Source: Zygnema cylindricum (taxonomy: Eukaryota; Streptophyta; Zygnematophyceae; Zygnematales; Zygnemataceae). From it: 64,000 bases of DNA. The DNA lies in the NCBI GenBank assembly GCA_037447655.1, contig JBBHKE010001023.1, positions 62,001 to 126,000 on the forward strand, read 5' to 3'. A program made the position numbers and the translations under genes. Positions 1 to 11,709 of this stretch are shown here, piece by piece; positions within the stretch are counted from its first letter, which is position 1, and each line of letters begins with the position of its first letter. The notes below the pieces were generated by a model. It was given only the letters and a program-made list of their open reading frames with translations, was not told where the DNA came from and did not search any database.

Positions 1-1435
1 ATTTTAGATAATCATCCTATTTCCAAGCTTAGTCCAAAATATGTTCTCGGGATATATGTGGGATATGATAATGAGTCGGTTGGCTATAGAGTATACAATA
101 CCGATAGAAAAACTCTTCAAGTTGCTAGAAATATTCAGGTTAAGGAAAAGAGTCAATCGGTTGATGTGTTTGGCATGACAGATTTTGAAAAACATGCCAA
201 AATTCAAGAATATGTAATTTTTGAAAATCTTCCTCTTTCTTCTTCTACAATTTCTTCCTCAATGAATGGAGGATCAGCTCCAACTTCGGGCAATCCGGAT
301 ATTCAGCCTGTACAACATACTGGACATCCTCCTCCTCCTCCTCCTCCTCCTCCTCCTCAACGGACACATACGGCTCCAACAATTTTAGCCTCGGACTTTC
401 CGGGGGGAAGAAGGCAAAGTGGCAGGCTGCGAGGTGAACGACTGGAGCTTGCTCTATTTTCTGCCAGTAAGATGGAACCGGTCACCATACACGAGGCTTT
501 TTCAGCTCTGGAAAAGGATCAATGGATTTCTGCAGTGAACGACAAAATGAGATCGATAATGGAGGCTCAAACTTGGGAGCTTGTTGAGCTTCCGCCGAAT
601 CGAAAGGCAATCGGCTGTAAGTGGGTCTTTAAACTTAAGTTGAATCCGGATAATTCTATTGAAAGATATAAAGCTCGCCTTGTTGCAAAAGGCTATAATC
701 AAAAGGAGGGAATTGATTATGAAGAGACTTTCTCTGCGGTTGTCCGGTTTCCGACTATTAGAATTTTGTTGTCTTTAGCAGCCATTGAGGATATGGAATA
801 ACATCACATGGATGTTAAGACGACTTTCTTGCATAGAGACTTAGAGGAAGTGATTTATATGAGGCAGCCTGAAATGTATACAGAGACCGGAAAATAAAAT
901 CAGGTGTGTAAACTATTGAAGTCTTTGTACGGTTTTAAGCAGGCTCCACGTCAGTGGAATCTGAAACTAGATGAGTTTCTAACTAGTCTCAGTTTTGTAA
1001 GGATTAGTTCAGATCATTCAGTTTATGTTATGGAAGGGGAAGATGGAATTATTTACATTGCGGTGTATGTAGATGATTTGTTGCTACTAAGTAAGTCATT
1101 AAATGAGATTAATAAAATAAAGGCAGCCTTGAATTCTAGATTTGAGATGAAAGATTTAAAAGAGGCAAAGTATATTTTTGGAATTCAAGTAGAAAGGGAT
1201 AGAGATAGAAAAAATATTTATCTAACGCAGCGAGAAGCGATTGGGAATATGCTTGAAAAGTTCGGCATGGCAGAGGCAAACGGAAGTGCCACTCCCATGG
1301 AATTAAAGCAAAAGGTAGAAGGCATGGAGACTGATGGAGGAATCATTTTTGATGACATCTTCGAATCGAAGAGGCAGATTCTATGGCTGCCATACCATAC
1401 CGTCATATTGTCGGGAGCCTAATCTACTTCATGTG
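1..1435 (+). pseudogene. Ty1/Copia pol fragment: integrase C-terminus to reverse transcriptase
   Basis: This is the middle of a Copia polyprotein that enters from outside the window. The frame reads from base 1, with [15 protein letters not shown] and GYRVYN, the usual C-terminal signature of Copia integrase. A Pro-rich linker follows, then the RT start ([25 protein letters not shown]). SLYGFKQAPRQW and the active-site box YVDDLLLLS (about 1066-1092) are intact. Two in-frame TAA codons (799-801 and 895-897) and a frameshift near 1370 break it. The IPYR..VGSLIYFM block continues in another frame, and homology ends near 1435. RNase H and the LTR are absent. The relatedness to the minus-strand fragment at 2.5-3.6 kb is clear from aligned RT blocks. 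It is certainly a dead copy. Confidence 0.93.
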
Positions 1436-2162
1436 CAATTCTGTGTCCTCCATTGGACCACAGAATAGAGGAAGCCTCTAGATAGTATTTAACTAACCCA
1501 CTTTAAGCCACAACCTTTGCTACCCTAGAAAGCAAACTGAAAATTTGACTGCACCCTTGTGTAGCCTGGACTCCCTTGAGTCCGTAGCAAAAAGAATCAC
1601 TGAAAACGGCCAACCAGCCAATAAGTTATGAGTCGGCAAAGATGCCAAGTTTATACAAACTCTCAAAGAGAGAGAGGTTCATATCTACCAAAATTCTCTA
1701 AGTCCTAAATCCCTCTCACAAACCCTATCTATTGAAGTACGAACCAATCAGATCACTGTAGAGTACAGAAAAGTACTATGGCCGATGTACTTTCTGTACG
1801 GCCCATGTACGGCAACGCCAATAGGTGGACGCGTGTCCACTTTTTATATGTCCTTATGTTCGCCGGAATTCCTGCGACCAAATGCTATCCCTCCGCGTGG
1901 CGCCACGTCACGCCACGTCCAAAAACGCCAAAAATGACCATTCCGTGATCTCGGCATTGATGTACGCCGTCGGATCACATTCGATATTAAATGTCCGCCG
2001 TCGAAAACAAATGTCCGATTCATTTGTTTGCGTGCGAAATAATGTTCGCACTATAAAATACTTGGTTCCATGTTCTTTCGTTTGGAATTCCGTTAATCGA
2101 ATTCATAGACGTAACATTGTTTAAATAAATATCAAACCTAATGTATCCTAACGGACTTCTAC
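1436..2162. other. Intergenic stretch, no gene recognised
   Basis: There is no convincing coding potential here. The stretch contains short GTAC-rich runs (about 1745-1815) and AT-rich sequence between the two Copia fragments. A 99-codon open frame at 1825-2124 resembles nothing I know and has no supporting splice or start context. Confidence 0.5.
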
Positions 2163-2233
2163 GACAGACTGGTTTAGAGCTAACGGCTAAGCCGCGCTCC
2201 ACTAGTCGGAGGTTCGAGTCCTGCCGGACTCAA
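2163..2233 (+). repeat. tRNA-like segment with Pol III A and B boxes (SINE head candidate)
   Basis: A perfect B box, GGTTCGAGTCC, lies at 2211-2221. A near-perfect A box, TGGTTTAGAGC, lies 30 bases upstream at 2170-2180, which is the spacing of tRNA genes. The flanking arms do not pair into a proper acceptor stem, so a functional tRNA is unlikely. A tRNA-derived SINE head or tRNA pseudogene fits better. The body that follows (to about 2400) has no recognised tail. Confidence 0.35.
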
Positions 2234-2436
2234 CCTTTTGTTGAGAGTGACATAAGTCACTCTTTAGCCCTGCTTGCTTAAGCGAGGACAGCCATGGCTC
2301 AGCCACCCTCTCTATCCCTCAATGACTACGACAAGTATGGTGGGAAGAGAGAGGAGGCGGAGGCAAGCTGTCCACCATTTTCTATTTGTACTAAATTCAA
2401 ACCTAGAAAATACCATATAAAAATTATAATTTCAAC

Positions 2437-2446
2437 ACTCCCCTTA
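2437..2446 (-). other. Polypurine tract and start of Copia 3' LTR (minus strand)
   Basis: Read on the minus strand, AAGGGGAG is followed immediately by TGTTGAAATT. This is the typical polypurine tract plus 5'-TG start of an LTR, just downstream of the RNase H end of the minus-strand Copia fragment. The LTR would run toward lower coordinates. I could not find its other end. Confidence 0.6.
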
Positions 2447-2499
2447 TTTTCTAGTCTTATTTAAATTTCATTTTTAATCCACACTTTTCCCTGCAATAT

Positions 2500-3567
2500 T
2501 TTAACTTAGGAGAAGGCACCGGTTTTGTCATCATATCAACTACCATTTCCTCATCAGGTCTATATACAAGATTCAAGATATTATTCTCAACCTTTTCTCT
2601 TACAAAACTTTATCTTATGTGTATATGTTTAGCCTTAAAATGATGTTTTGGATTGGCTGCAATTGCTATGGCCGCTTGATTATCACAAAACACTTCATGC
2701 ACTCCCTCCTTCATATACCCCAATTTTTGCAGGAAGGACTTGACCCACATCAACTCTTTCACAGCAGAACAAGAGGCCATGTACTCAGCCTCCATAGTGG
2801 ACTGAGCAACCAACTTTTGTTGCTTACTGCTCAAACAGCATGCACCTTCCCCAACATACAACACATACCCAGAAGTGCATCGTCTCATAGGTGCGTCCTC
2901 ATAACTGGCATCACTCCAAGTAGTGATGTCAGTGTGCTCCCCTCCCAAATGCAACCATAACTCTCTTGTTCCTACCAGATATCTCATGACTCACTTGGCT
3001 GCCTCCTAATCCCTCTTCCTAGGATCATTAAGACTCCTACTGAGTACTCCAACTGCTGCCGCTATGTCCGGCCTGGTACAATTCATAAAATAGATTAAAC
3101 TTCCTACGACCTGTCTATAAGGGATAGTCTTCATAAACTCTCTCTCTTCTATACTCATTTGATCATCTAAGATCATCACTCCTCCTTCTACACTCCCATC
3201 ACTTACTTTTTTCAAGTCCATGGGAGTGGTACAACTGTTAGCATTTTCCATCTAGAATTTCTCAAGCATATTACCTATTGCTTCTTTCTGAGTAAGTCTG
3301 ATAATCTTCTTCCCCCTATCTCTCTCCATTTGAATCCCCAAAATATATTTTGCCTCCCCTAAATCCTTCATATCAAATCTGCTTCTAAGATCTGTTTTTA
3401 ACTTATTGATCTTTTCCAAGGATTTACTCAACACAAGCAGATCATCCACATAAATTGCAATAAAAATGACACCATTCTCATCTTCAAACATATAGATAGA
3501 ATGGTCAGAGCTGATACGGATATATCCCAAACTGCTAAGAAACTCATCTAGTTTCTTATTCCACTGT
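2500..3567 (-). pseudogene. Ty1/Copia pol fragment: reverse transcriptase to RNase H, minus strand
   Basis: On the minus strand the fragment opens abruptly within RT at QWNKKLDEF (near 3567). It continues through IYVDDLLVLSKS and TRPDIAAAVGVLSRSL to RNase H (TTWSDASYEDAP, SKQQKLVAQSTMEAEYMA, FCDNQAAIAIA, KHIHIR) and ends with YRPDEEMVVDMMTKPVPS. One reading frame runs throughout but is cut by four nonsense codons: TAG 3252-3254, TAG 3006-3008, TGA at about 2991-2993 and TAA 2610-2612. At least two sit where family members have Trp or Arg. A polypurine tract and LTR start follow at 2437-2446. It is a 5'-truncated, inactive relative of the element at 1-1435. Confidence 0.93.
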
Positions 3568-3798
3568 CGGGAATTTTACAAAAAATGAGTTAAATCAGAC
3601 GCGCACGCATAGGATCGTGCGCTAAAAAAACGGGATTGTTCTGACACGTAAATTAGGCTTACATGTACGGATATTTGAATTTCACGACGGCGTACGATTT
3701 TTAAAATTTTGTACGAATACATATATTAATGTATATAATTGTACGACGAATATTCCATTTTTGCTGTTCCCAAATTAGCATAAACGCCGAAATTAGAA

Positions 3799-3911
3799 TA
3801 CACCTTTTTTTTTTTTTTTTTTTTAAATTCTTAATTAGCGTCAATGACGGTATATTTACTTTCACACTATTTAAACTTTGACACTAATAAGTAATAACGA
3901 TGCGCGGTGTA
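3799..3911. mobile_element. Short MITE-like element, degraded
   Basis: The 3' end ACGATGCGCGGTG followed by TA (3910-3911) is the terminal repeat seen in the other MITEs of this window. A weak partner, TA followed by CACC, occurs at 3799-3804, next to a poly-T run. The 5' end is uncertain and the element may be truncated. Confidence 0.4.
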
Positions 3912-4220
3912 GTGAACACGACCAAAAAAAAAAACGGTGAAAAGCCTCACACAAGTTCTCCTGAGTTTTTTGCACTGTAGCAAAAATAAAATAACTCGTC
4001 ATTGACGCATTTTAGTATTTTACAGCAGTACATGCGCAGCTCCATACCGTACTCACCATTGTGTGGGTCTTCGCATAGTACTAATTGTACATCTAAATTG
4101 TACCTTTGTACCGTATCATTTGCGTGGTTCACACTTGAAAAAGGGGAAAACTGTATGGTATGAAAACAGTACTTTTTTTAGTCCGCCGTGAACTGGCACG
4201 TGACGTTAGCCTACGTCAAC
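3912..4220. other. Intergenic stretch, nothing recognised
   Basis: I see AT-rich non-coding sequence between two MITE ends and no gene signal. Confidence 0.4.
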
Positions 4221-4440
4221 TACACCGCGCATCGTTATTAGTGTTATTAACTCTAATTTGGGTTCTTAAAATCTTGATTTTTTCCCGCAATTAGTATCAT
4301 GATTTCGAAATTAAATTAGCAACGCTATTTAAGGACGTGGACCATAATCTGCCACGTTTCTCGCACTAAATTAGAATCAATAACACTATTTTTTTTTTTA
4401 CGCTATTTAAACTTTGAGACTAATAACGATGCGCGGTGTA
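4221..4440. mobile_element. TA-flanked MITE, about 220 bp
   Basis: The terminal inverted repeats are CACCGCGCATCGTTATTAG at the left and CTAATAACGATGCGCGGTG at the right, perfect over 19 bases. Both are bordered by TA, consistent with a TA target-site duplication. There is no coding capacity. The repeat core is shared with the elements near 14.4, 17.3, 17.9, 18.9 and 20.5 kb. Confidence 0.82.
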
Positions 4441-5390
4441 GCGTGTCGTGATACGAGCCACTTGCCCGTACGAAAAAGGAAACGCTTTGTGGACATGATA
4501 TGTACGAATCCTTCCAAACCAAGACCGAAAATAACCGCGAAGGAACTTTGGACATGCCCTTTTTTTTCCTTCGGTGTTTTTTTTTTTTTTTTTTACATTA
4601 CGGGTTCTCTTATGTGATTGGTCCCCTAGTTTGTTCATAAGTTTGCGACGGAATGAATTCCTGTACGGTTCACGTCCGTGCGCTTCTTTTTCGAAATTCT
4701 TCAAAAACGAAAAAGTGCATTCCGAACATGATGTCCGATAGCGGACGGCAGTAGAAGTTTGCTATCGGCAGCTGTCAAGTTTTGACGCTTAAAACTGCAT
4801 CTTTTGTCCGCCGCAACACTCCAAAATGGTCGAAATCTACCGTCTCAACTGTCACTGCCATGTTTTTTGTCATTTTATGAAATTTGGCGTACGGCTCCCC
4901 AAATTTATGACATCCTTTTCCTATTTTTCCAAGTGTGAACCACACAATTGTTCGATCAACTTCTTTCTAACCTTGTTATCCCGTTTTTCTTCTACCGGTA
5001 TAACGTTTTTTCTCTATTTTTTTTACTCCTTCCACACCCAAATGTTGTTGGTAGCCTCCATCAAAAAGAAGGAGAAAGACGAACGTAGGAAACGAAGAAG
5101 AAGTGCAGTAGAAGAGGGAATGATAGAAGTGAACTTTTTTTGTTTGGTAGGAAATGTGCTCCGGAGTTCTATCATTTTTTATGCTAAGGGAGGAGTCAGT
5201 TACAATCGACATTCGCCCTTTGGTGTAAAAATCAGTCGAGCAATCAGTTCCGTAATCAGTTTCTGTCCTCGTGCAATAAGTAAGAGCCACCCTAACGGAC
5301 ATAAAAAAAAACTCTAATGTCGCATTGGCCGTGTTCAATAATGTTTGTACACTGAAAGTTCAATTTCATAGAAAAACAAGAAATTAGGTC
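4441..5390. other. Intergenic stretch with overlapping open frames, no gene recognised
   Basis: Open frames of 163 codons (+, 4826-5317) and 120 codons (-, 4976-5338) overlap on opposite strands. They are rich in Phe/Lys and homopolymer-derived residues, with no domain I recognise. I do not support either as a gene. Confidence 0.4.
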
Positions 5391-5616
5391 CATTTTCCAT
5401 AGACTTTTACAACGGATTTAATACACAGCCGACTGTTACCCTTCCTTAGTCTAGTAAAACAGAATTAGTACACAGCACAATGATACCATTCCTTAGTCTC
5501 GTAAAACGGATTTAGTACACATCCCATTGTTACCATTCCTTGAACTCTTAAAACAGAAAGAGTACACAACCCAGTGTTAACATTCCTTAAGCCTTGTACA
5601 ACAGATATAGTACATG
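5391..5616. repeat. 47-bp minisatellite, about 4.7 copies
   Basis: The unit reads GTACACA...TGTTACCATTCCTTAGTCT..TAAAACAGATTTA and repeats every 47 bases from 5422, with a partial copy before it. It lies just downstream of the FKBP12 stop codon in gene orientation, so it may be in or near that gene's 3' UTR. Confidence 0.75.
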
Positions 5617-5766
5617 TGTATAATTCGCTGCAAAATGGTCACAAAATGGTCATAAAATGGTGTTCCGCAGTAAATTCGCTGGGCCATACAAAAGAACCTC
5701 CGTAAAAAATAACCATCCCATGTCTCAATACCTGATGATATCTGACAATTTTTAGTCAGTTTTCTT

Positions 5767-5846
5767 ACTCTCTATTGATATTCAAAACTCTCTTCCGATA
5801 TTTAAAACTCTCTATCAATATTTAAGACTCTCTACCGATATAAGAC
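5767..5846. repeat. 20-bp tandem repeat, four copies
   Basis: Four consecutive 20-base units resemble ACTCTCTATCGATATTTAAA, with a few substitutions each. The repeat lies within the probable 3' UTR or downstream flank of the minus-strand FKBP12 gene. Confidence 0.75.
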
Positions 5847-5988
5847 CAGGTTTCGGATAAAGAAGGTAGCACTCAGTCATTCAAAAAAGTTACTCTCACA
5901 TCATCTTCTTATGAAAACAATAATAGCTCAACAACAAAGAAAAAAAAATACAGAAACGAGCAATCAATTTTATGAAAGTTACAGGTTT

Positions 5989-8900
5989 TCAATCAATACT
6001 AAGAACCTCAATTTCAAAAACAAGTACCGAATTCGGTTGAATGCCCCAATGTGGAAACCCGCCTGCCCCATATGCATAGTCTGGGGAACACTGCACCCCT
6101 CACCAGGAAAAAAAAATGGTTTTATTAGCGGTCATCTAAGGGTTTCCCTAGAAGTTTTAGGGTTTTTAGAGTTATTGAAGTATTTTCACGGTTTTCCTGG
6201 AGTTTTTTAAGCTTTTCTGGGTTTTTTATGCACCAGTAAGGAACCAGAAAGGCATGCCTATCTCCTAATTGTGAAGAAACCTCTTCAGGATTACATTTTC
6301 ACACAATACTTGAATATAGAGCATACGTTTATGACCTCCTCGATTACATTTACTGGTAACAGTAGAGACAAATAAAAGAATCTCAATATTCATTAATAAA
6401 CTCAAAACAACGATCTGTTACAAGTAAAGTTACATCTCCAGGTTTGTCTTGTACACGAGATTAACCAAGGTTGGAGCACTCAATGAGTTAAGTACTTCAG
6501 TAAATAATCAATCAATTGATTACGTAATTACTGAATTAAGAGGGAAAATACAACTCAGAGGTAAAAAAAGCCAATTTCTGATAAGGTGGTAATTTCGGAA
6601 AAACAGCTCCCTCAGTCATCATTCTCCAGATTAAGCAACATGTTTTAGTTGCCTAGTTCAGATTCAGATTAATGTACTTTAAATTGACTCAAAAGTTTTC
6701 TTTTTTTTTTATCGACAAATAAATTGGCATTGAAACTGAAAATTCAAATTGACTGAACGGAGGAGATACCTTTTTAACTGACAAATAATAGACACTTTAT
6801 AGAAAAGATTCCTTTTTATTGAAGAATAAATCGACTTAAAAGACAAGATTGCTTTTATTGACGGATAATCGGCACCCAAAAGAGCAGGTTATTTTTTTGA
6901 GACAAATAAATTGACCTAAAAGAGAAGATGCTTTTATATTCACAAATAATTCGCATTAAAAATGAGACTTCAAATTGACTTAGAAGAGGAAATTCTTCTT
7001 TATTAACAAATAATTGGAACTTAAAACAGAAGATTCTTTCTTATCGACAAATAAACTGACTTAAAAAGGATAATTTTTTTACTGAAAAATATATTGGCAC
7101 TTAAAAGGGAACATTCTTTTTTATTGACAAATAAATTGGCATTGAAACTGAACCTTCAAATTTGAATTAAAAAAGAAGAATATTTTTTATCCACAAATAA
7201 ATTAATAAAGTGGAATTGATACTGACCGTCAATCGAGCAACTTCTCCGAGCTTCATTCCCAGAACTCCTTCATCCCAGCCTGTGAAAACCCTCACAGAAA
7301 AAAGGAATTATTGATCATGGAAATTCTTTGTGGGAATTGACCTGTTTATTTTTTTTCTTTCAGGAAAATTAACTCAGAGTCCTCTCAAAAATATGTCAAA
7401 AAAAACACATCTCCCTAAGGCAGAAAAAGTCAAACATGATGAGCCATGAGTTGCATTGTCCTCTGTGTCCTTTGATGAAGAATCAAGGGTGGAGGTATTG
7501 AAGACAGAGAGGCAATGAGCTAAAATGGAATGAAACCGACAAGAAAGCAAGGGAAGGAAAAGGAAAAGGAAAAGGAAAGTGAACACAGGAAGTGAAGGAA
7601 CGGGAAGGGAAGAGAAGGGAAGAGAAGGACAAGGCAAAAGGAAAGGAAAAGGGAAAAGGGAAGGGGGAAGGGGAAGGGGAAAGGGAAGGGGAAGGGAAAG
7701 GAAAAGGGAAAGAGAAAGGAAGAGACGGGAAGGGACGCGTAGGGACAGGAAGGGAAGGGAAGTTGGGAAGGGAAGGGACGGAAAGGAAATGGAAAAAAAT
7801 GAAATGAAGTAATATTGGAAAAAAAAAGGATGGAGGGAAACAATAAAAAGTGGTATTGGAGTTTTCCAAAGTAAAGGAGAGAGGGAGATGGTAAAATAGA
7901 AAAGCTCAAAATCCAAAGCAAACAGCCAAAATATACCAAAGTGAAAAGATGTCTAAAAGTAAAGACAGAAAGTTATTTAGCTGGGAGGTAAACTATGATG
8001 TACATGTCCTATGAAAAATATTTCAGGGGAAAAAAGGGAAAAACCGTCATTGGTGGAAAAAAAAAAAAAATCAGAAAGAAAAAAATAGGAGAGCAAATTA
8101 AAAAAAAAATAGGTTATAAAAAGATACCTTTAATAACTCTTCCCAGTCCTACTTGAAAGTCAAAGGGTTTTTGACCAACATCTTTAGTGCTGCATGTAAA
8201 AAACAAGCAAAAAAAGAAAAAGATTCAAAAAAGTACCTTAATTAAATTACTTTTTCTGACAATTCTGTTCACTTGGAGACAACATAGCTTCTGGAGAAAA
8301 AATAAGAAAAAAATGAAAATAGCCCCCTGTAAAACCCTGAAAAATCTTAAAACTGTAAAATAATTTCAAAAAAACCTAAAAAGCCTAAAGCTTAGTTCCT
8401 GCAACAAAATACAATTTATATGATTTTAAGGGAGAAACGTCTCACCCCCCTTAATATGACATATATTACATTTTAAAGGGCCAACATTTTAATACAATAT
8501 CAACGAAAATATATTTTTAAGTACCGACATTTTAATATGCACTATGTTCATTTTAAAGAGTAAAACATATTATTATGGACTATATTGCACTATAAAGTAA
8601 CAATGTTTTTAACCCTAAAAAGCAATAAATAAGGACATTGTTGAAAAATCCTAAAATAATTGTTAGGCAGCCATGGACCATAATATATTCTCAACAACGC
8701 AAATTAGGGTAAGAGGTGAACTCAAATATTTTTCACACAATTTACCGAAAAAAAAATCTTCAGACTTTTTATGAAAACTCATACATTCAATACTTTCTTC
8801 CATTTTCACAAAAAACCGTACCTCCAAAATTTCTTCGATAAATCTCGATCCTTGCCTGTCCATACAAAATCAAATAATAACAATAAAAGTAATGAGAATA

Positions 8901-9536
8901 AAAAAAAATCCACATAACATTAGATAGATGACATCAGCATTGAACCAAAGAATACAAGAAAGCCATCCATCTGACTAAATTGTTTTTTTTCCTAAATTTA
9001 TTTCCACATGAGTCAAAAATCCACACTAAAAGTGATACAAAAAAGCGCAATATTCAAAAAGGGCAAAGCACAAAAAAGAACGAAATAAACAAAAGTAAAA
9101 AAAAACAAAAAATGCAAAAAACAAAAATGTAAAATTCAAAAAGTGCAAAAGTCAAAAAAAGTGCAGAAGACAAAAAAGTCATTAAACATAACATTCAAGA
9201 TAACATAAGATTCAAGAGATATGTTTGCTAAATAAACACTAACAGAAGACAAACAAAAGGATAACACTCAACACTATTTCATTGCAGAATAAAAAAAAGT
9301 ACTGAAAAAAGACAAAAAAACAGCAATCACACACTAATTAACAAAGCAAAAAGCGATCCATACTGATCCATTGAGCGGAAGGTGTCCACACTAATTAGCT
9401 GAGTGGACAGGGATCCACACTAATTAAGTGGAGAGTGTGGGAAAGTACCATAGCCTGTGCAGTGAACTGTCACGCGTTGACCCTTGGCAGGGTAAGGCCC
9501 TGAGCCTGGACGAAGAATCTCCTTTTCTACGCCCAT
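5989..9536 (-). CDS. FKBP12: FKBP12-type peptidyl-prolyl cis-trans isomerase, five exons
   Basis: Cytosolic immunophilin: catalyses cis-trans isomerisation of prolyl bonds and, as known for the family, binds FK506/rapamycin. Minus-strand exons are 9449-9536, 8822-8855, 8128-8189, 7227-7279 and 5989-6090. All introns have GT/AG borders and the phases join exactly, giving 112 residues, the usual plant FKBP12 length. Motifs in order are [74 protein letters not shown], and the end EIEVLSID. Cys26 and Cys80 are the pair reported to form a disulfide in plant FKBP12. The FW(S) motif is plant-like. The start ATG lies in the conserved MGVEK context. Exon 2 is only 34 nt. Introns 3 and 4 hold a polypurine tract and a degenerate minisatellite. 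The gene appears intact, and the next gene is divergent. Confidence 0.95.
6690..7200. repeat. Degenerate tandem repeat of about 45 bp inside FKBP12 intron 4
   Basis: The sequence repeats a theme like TTTTTATTGACAAATAAATT followed by GGCACTTAAAAGAGAAGATTC, with a variable spacing near 45 bases and many substitutions. About ten units can be traced. It is an old, decayed minisatellite wholly intronic to FKBP12. Confidence 0.6.
7541..7800. repeat. Long polypurine/polypyrimidine tract in FKBP12 intron 3
   Basis: About 260 bases are almost pure purine on the plus strand, built of GGGAA, GGAAAA and GAGAAG units. The transcript of the minus-strand gene would therefore be pyrimidine-rich here. Mirror-symmetric purine tracts of this kind can form triplex (H-DNA). 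The long open frames that span it on both strands are products of low complexity. Confidence 0.85.
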
Positions 9537-11709
9537 GGCTGTTGAGGAAGGTACAGTACAGTAGTGGAAGTGGCTGGAATGCTATTAGAATGTAAAAGTG
9601 GTCTAGGATATTGCTGGAGTATTGCTTACTGGTTACTTTGACAGTTACAGGAATTTGAAGGTATTGTAAGCTGCAAACTTGGAAAGTTGCTGGTATGTTA
9701 CCGGAATGTCACAGTGTTGAAAACTTGAAGCTACAGTACAGGATACCATGTATCGCTATTAGTGTTTATGTTTTTTTCGCCACTCCGAAACAACTTGTCT
9801 CCTTGCACACATGATAAATTTCGAATGGAGACCGCCAATCGGAAGGTGAGGAACTTGCCATTTAATCCCAGCCGTCAGCTTAACTAAAGGATGAGTGTAC
9901 ACGGAAAACAGTGTAGTGTATGTTCCTGCAAAGTGAAATCTGTTTTTGACGTACGAAGTACTTACTGTACGAGATATAGCATAAAGAAAGTTCGTACACT
10001 TTGTTCTATGTCCAGAACTATGATATTAGCGAAATTGATTAACGACTTTACTGTAGCGGCATGTAACGTCTCTGGTCGTCGCTGTTCCCGGTGTTCCCCC
10101 AAGCTGATGAGTGATGACGATGTGGCGGATGCATTTGCATTTTGCTGCAAAAGTGATGCGATTCCTGTTGGGAGGCCAGTCCTTGGGCCGTGCCTAGACC
10201 GCAGGCCCGTCGTTGCCGGCGCGGCAACCCAAAGTTACATGGGGTGAGCCTGACACTCCGTGGTAGCCAATGGGAGGTCTTCGAATGACTCTTAGAACAA
10301 GTTGTCGCACTTCTGCCCTTACAGAATCCCCTGCGTACGACCGGCCGGTCCCAACAACCAACAGAAGTCTTCAACCTCCGAGACAGATTCGCATCTTACG
10401 GCGGAGATTGCACGAAGAATATTTTACGGTCAGACAATGTAATGTTTTGGTAGCGTACTGGACATTTGAAAAAAATCTTTTGGAATTTGAAGAGGCGCGA
10501 AATGTAGTCCCTATGCCCTCCGAGCCCACAAGTTCGCCTTGTTTAAACGGGCCTGAAAAAATTCATCTACAGTTAAATCGACTGTTTATACATGACAAAA
10601 TTATCGAATCAGAATTTCGGTAAGACTACGACTGTAGAGAAAGTACGGTTCTGTACGAATTTTCGAATGAATATTTTTTGAAGTCTTATACGTACATTTA
10701 ATATTCCTAAACTTCCTGAGCCCGATTCTTTAAACGTTTAAAATATATGTTGAAACTCTTTTGTATTTTAATCTGCTAAACATTTTAAGCGGGTTTGCAC
10801 AATATAGCGAAATTGAAAAAATTAAAAGAAGGATTGTGTGAGTTGTTTCGCGAGAAAACGGGCGGGATGCTGAAAATTTTCGCGGTATTTTTTTGATGTT
10901 TTCATGTTTTTGGCGGCCTGGGAAAGAAAGTCCGGGAGAGTCAAGTCTGGTTCAGTTGGTTCATTCTTGATGGCTTTTCTGACGATCCTGCGGGATCATG
11001 GCAGAACAGCGACACGCTAGGGAATCGAGACTTTGATCCATAGAAAAAAAGCGAGGGAAACTAAAACTTTAGGTACATTTTAGCTCTAAATTTGAACTTT
11101 AAAATTTTGAAATTTGAATCTCTAGTGGTTTGAAACTTCGGAAGCAAAGGGGAGGGAAAATAGAGTCAACTTCAAATCTCCGTTTGCCAGCCGATGGTCG
11201 CTAGGTTATAAGCAGGAAAGGAGAAGTTAGGCTACTAACAGACAGAAAAGTATCCTTCTCTTACGAGGAGGAGAGGTAGAGATTTTGAGGCTAGGTTTTT
11301 TCCGTCATTAGTCTTAGTCCCTTTTTTTTATTGAAAGCAGTTTAGCAGGTGCCTTTTTCATTTTTAATACTTGGTTCAGGAGTACTACATTGCTAGGCTG
11401 CAGTCTGTATTACTTGACGGATATCCTTCTTATAATATTTTTATGAGTTTAGGTTTGTCGTTGGTTCCTCAGATGAAGATTCATCGAGGAGAGGGCAATA
11501 AGCTAGTTTCTATCTTGTCAGGACAAACATTATCAACAGAATATTCTTACAATGTTATTAGAGTGACAGTGAAGGAGTTGGTAACAATTGTCGCTTGGAA
11601 AAGTATGGCTGCTTCTTACCATTAGAGGCTGCAGTTCCAGGTTGGTCCACTGTACTTAAAAAACTAGAGAATATTTTTGTCTGAGATAGTTGCCATCGGG
11701 AAAGCGAGG
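9537..11709. promoter_or_regulatory. Intergenic region between divergent FKBP12 and phosphatase genes
   Basis: The two start codons face away from each other about 2.76 kb apart, so both promoters and 5' leaders must lie in this region or in the leader up to 12,294. I could not pick a specific TATA box or transcription start. Open frames at 9891-10247, 10270-10623 and 11371-11625 resemble nothing I know. A decayed MITE sits at about 9740-9935. Confidence 0.5.
9740..9935. mobile_element. Decayed MITE fragment
   Basis: It contains TATCGCTATTAGTGTT, the subterminal block of the B-type MITEs. An internal body with GGAGACCGCCAATCGGAAGG is also found in the copy at 20,522-20,770. The left terminal repeat is imperfect and the right one is missing, so boundaries are approximate. 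Confidence 0.5.

Noticed and set aside
2163-2233. Functional tRNA gene
   Set aside because: The acceptor arm does not pair and the T-stem has a mismatch; kept only as a SINE or pseudogene candidate.
4826-5338. Opposed frames of 163 and 120 codons
   Set aside because: No domain, no splice logic, and homopolymer-driven composition.
7374-7939. Long overlapping open frames on both strands
   Set aside because: They are translations of the polypurine tract (Ser/Pro/Phe/Leu or Lys/Gly/Arg/Glu only) and lie in an FKBP12 intron.
9891-10623. Two plus-strand frames (118 and 117 codons) upstream of the phosphatase
   Set aside because: No recognisable domain; start and stop are not supported by splice or codon-use evidence.
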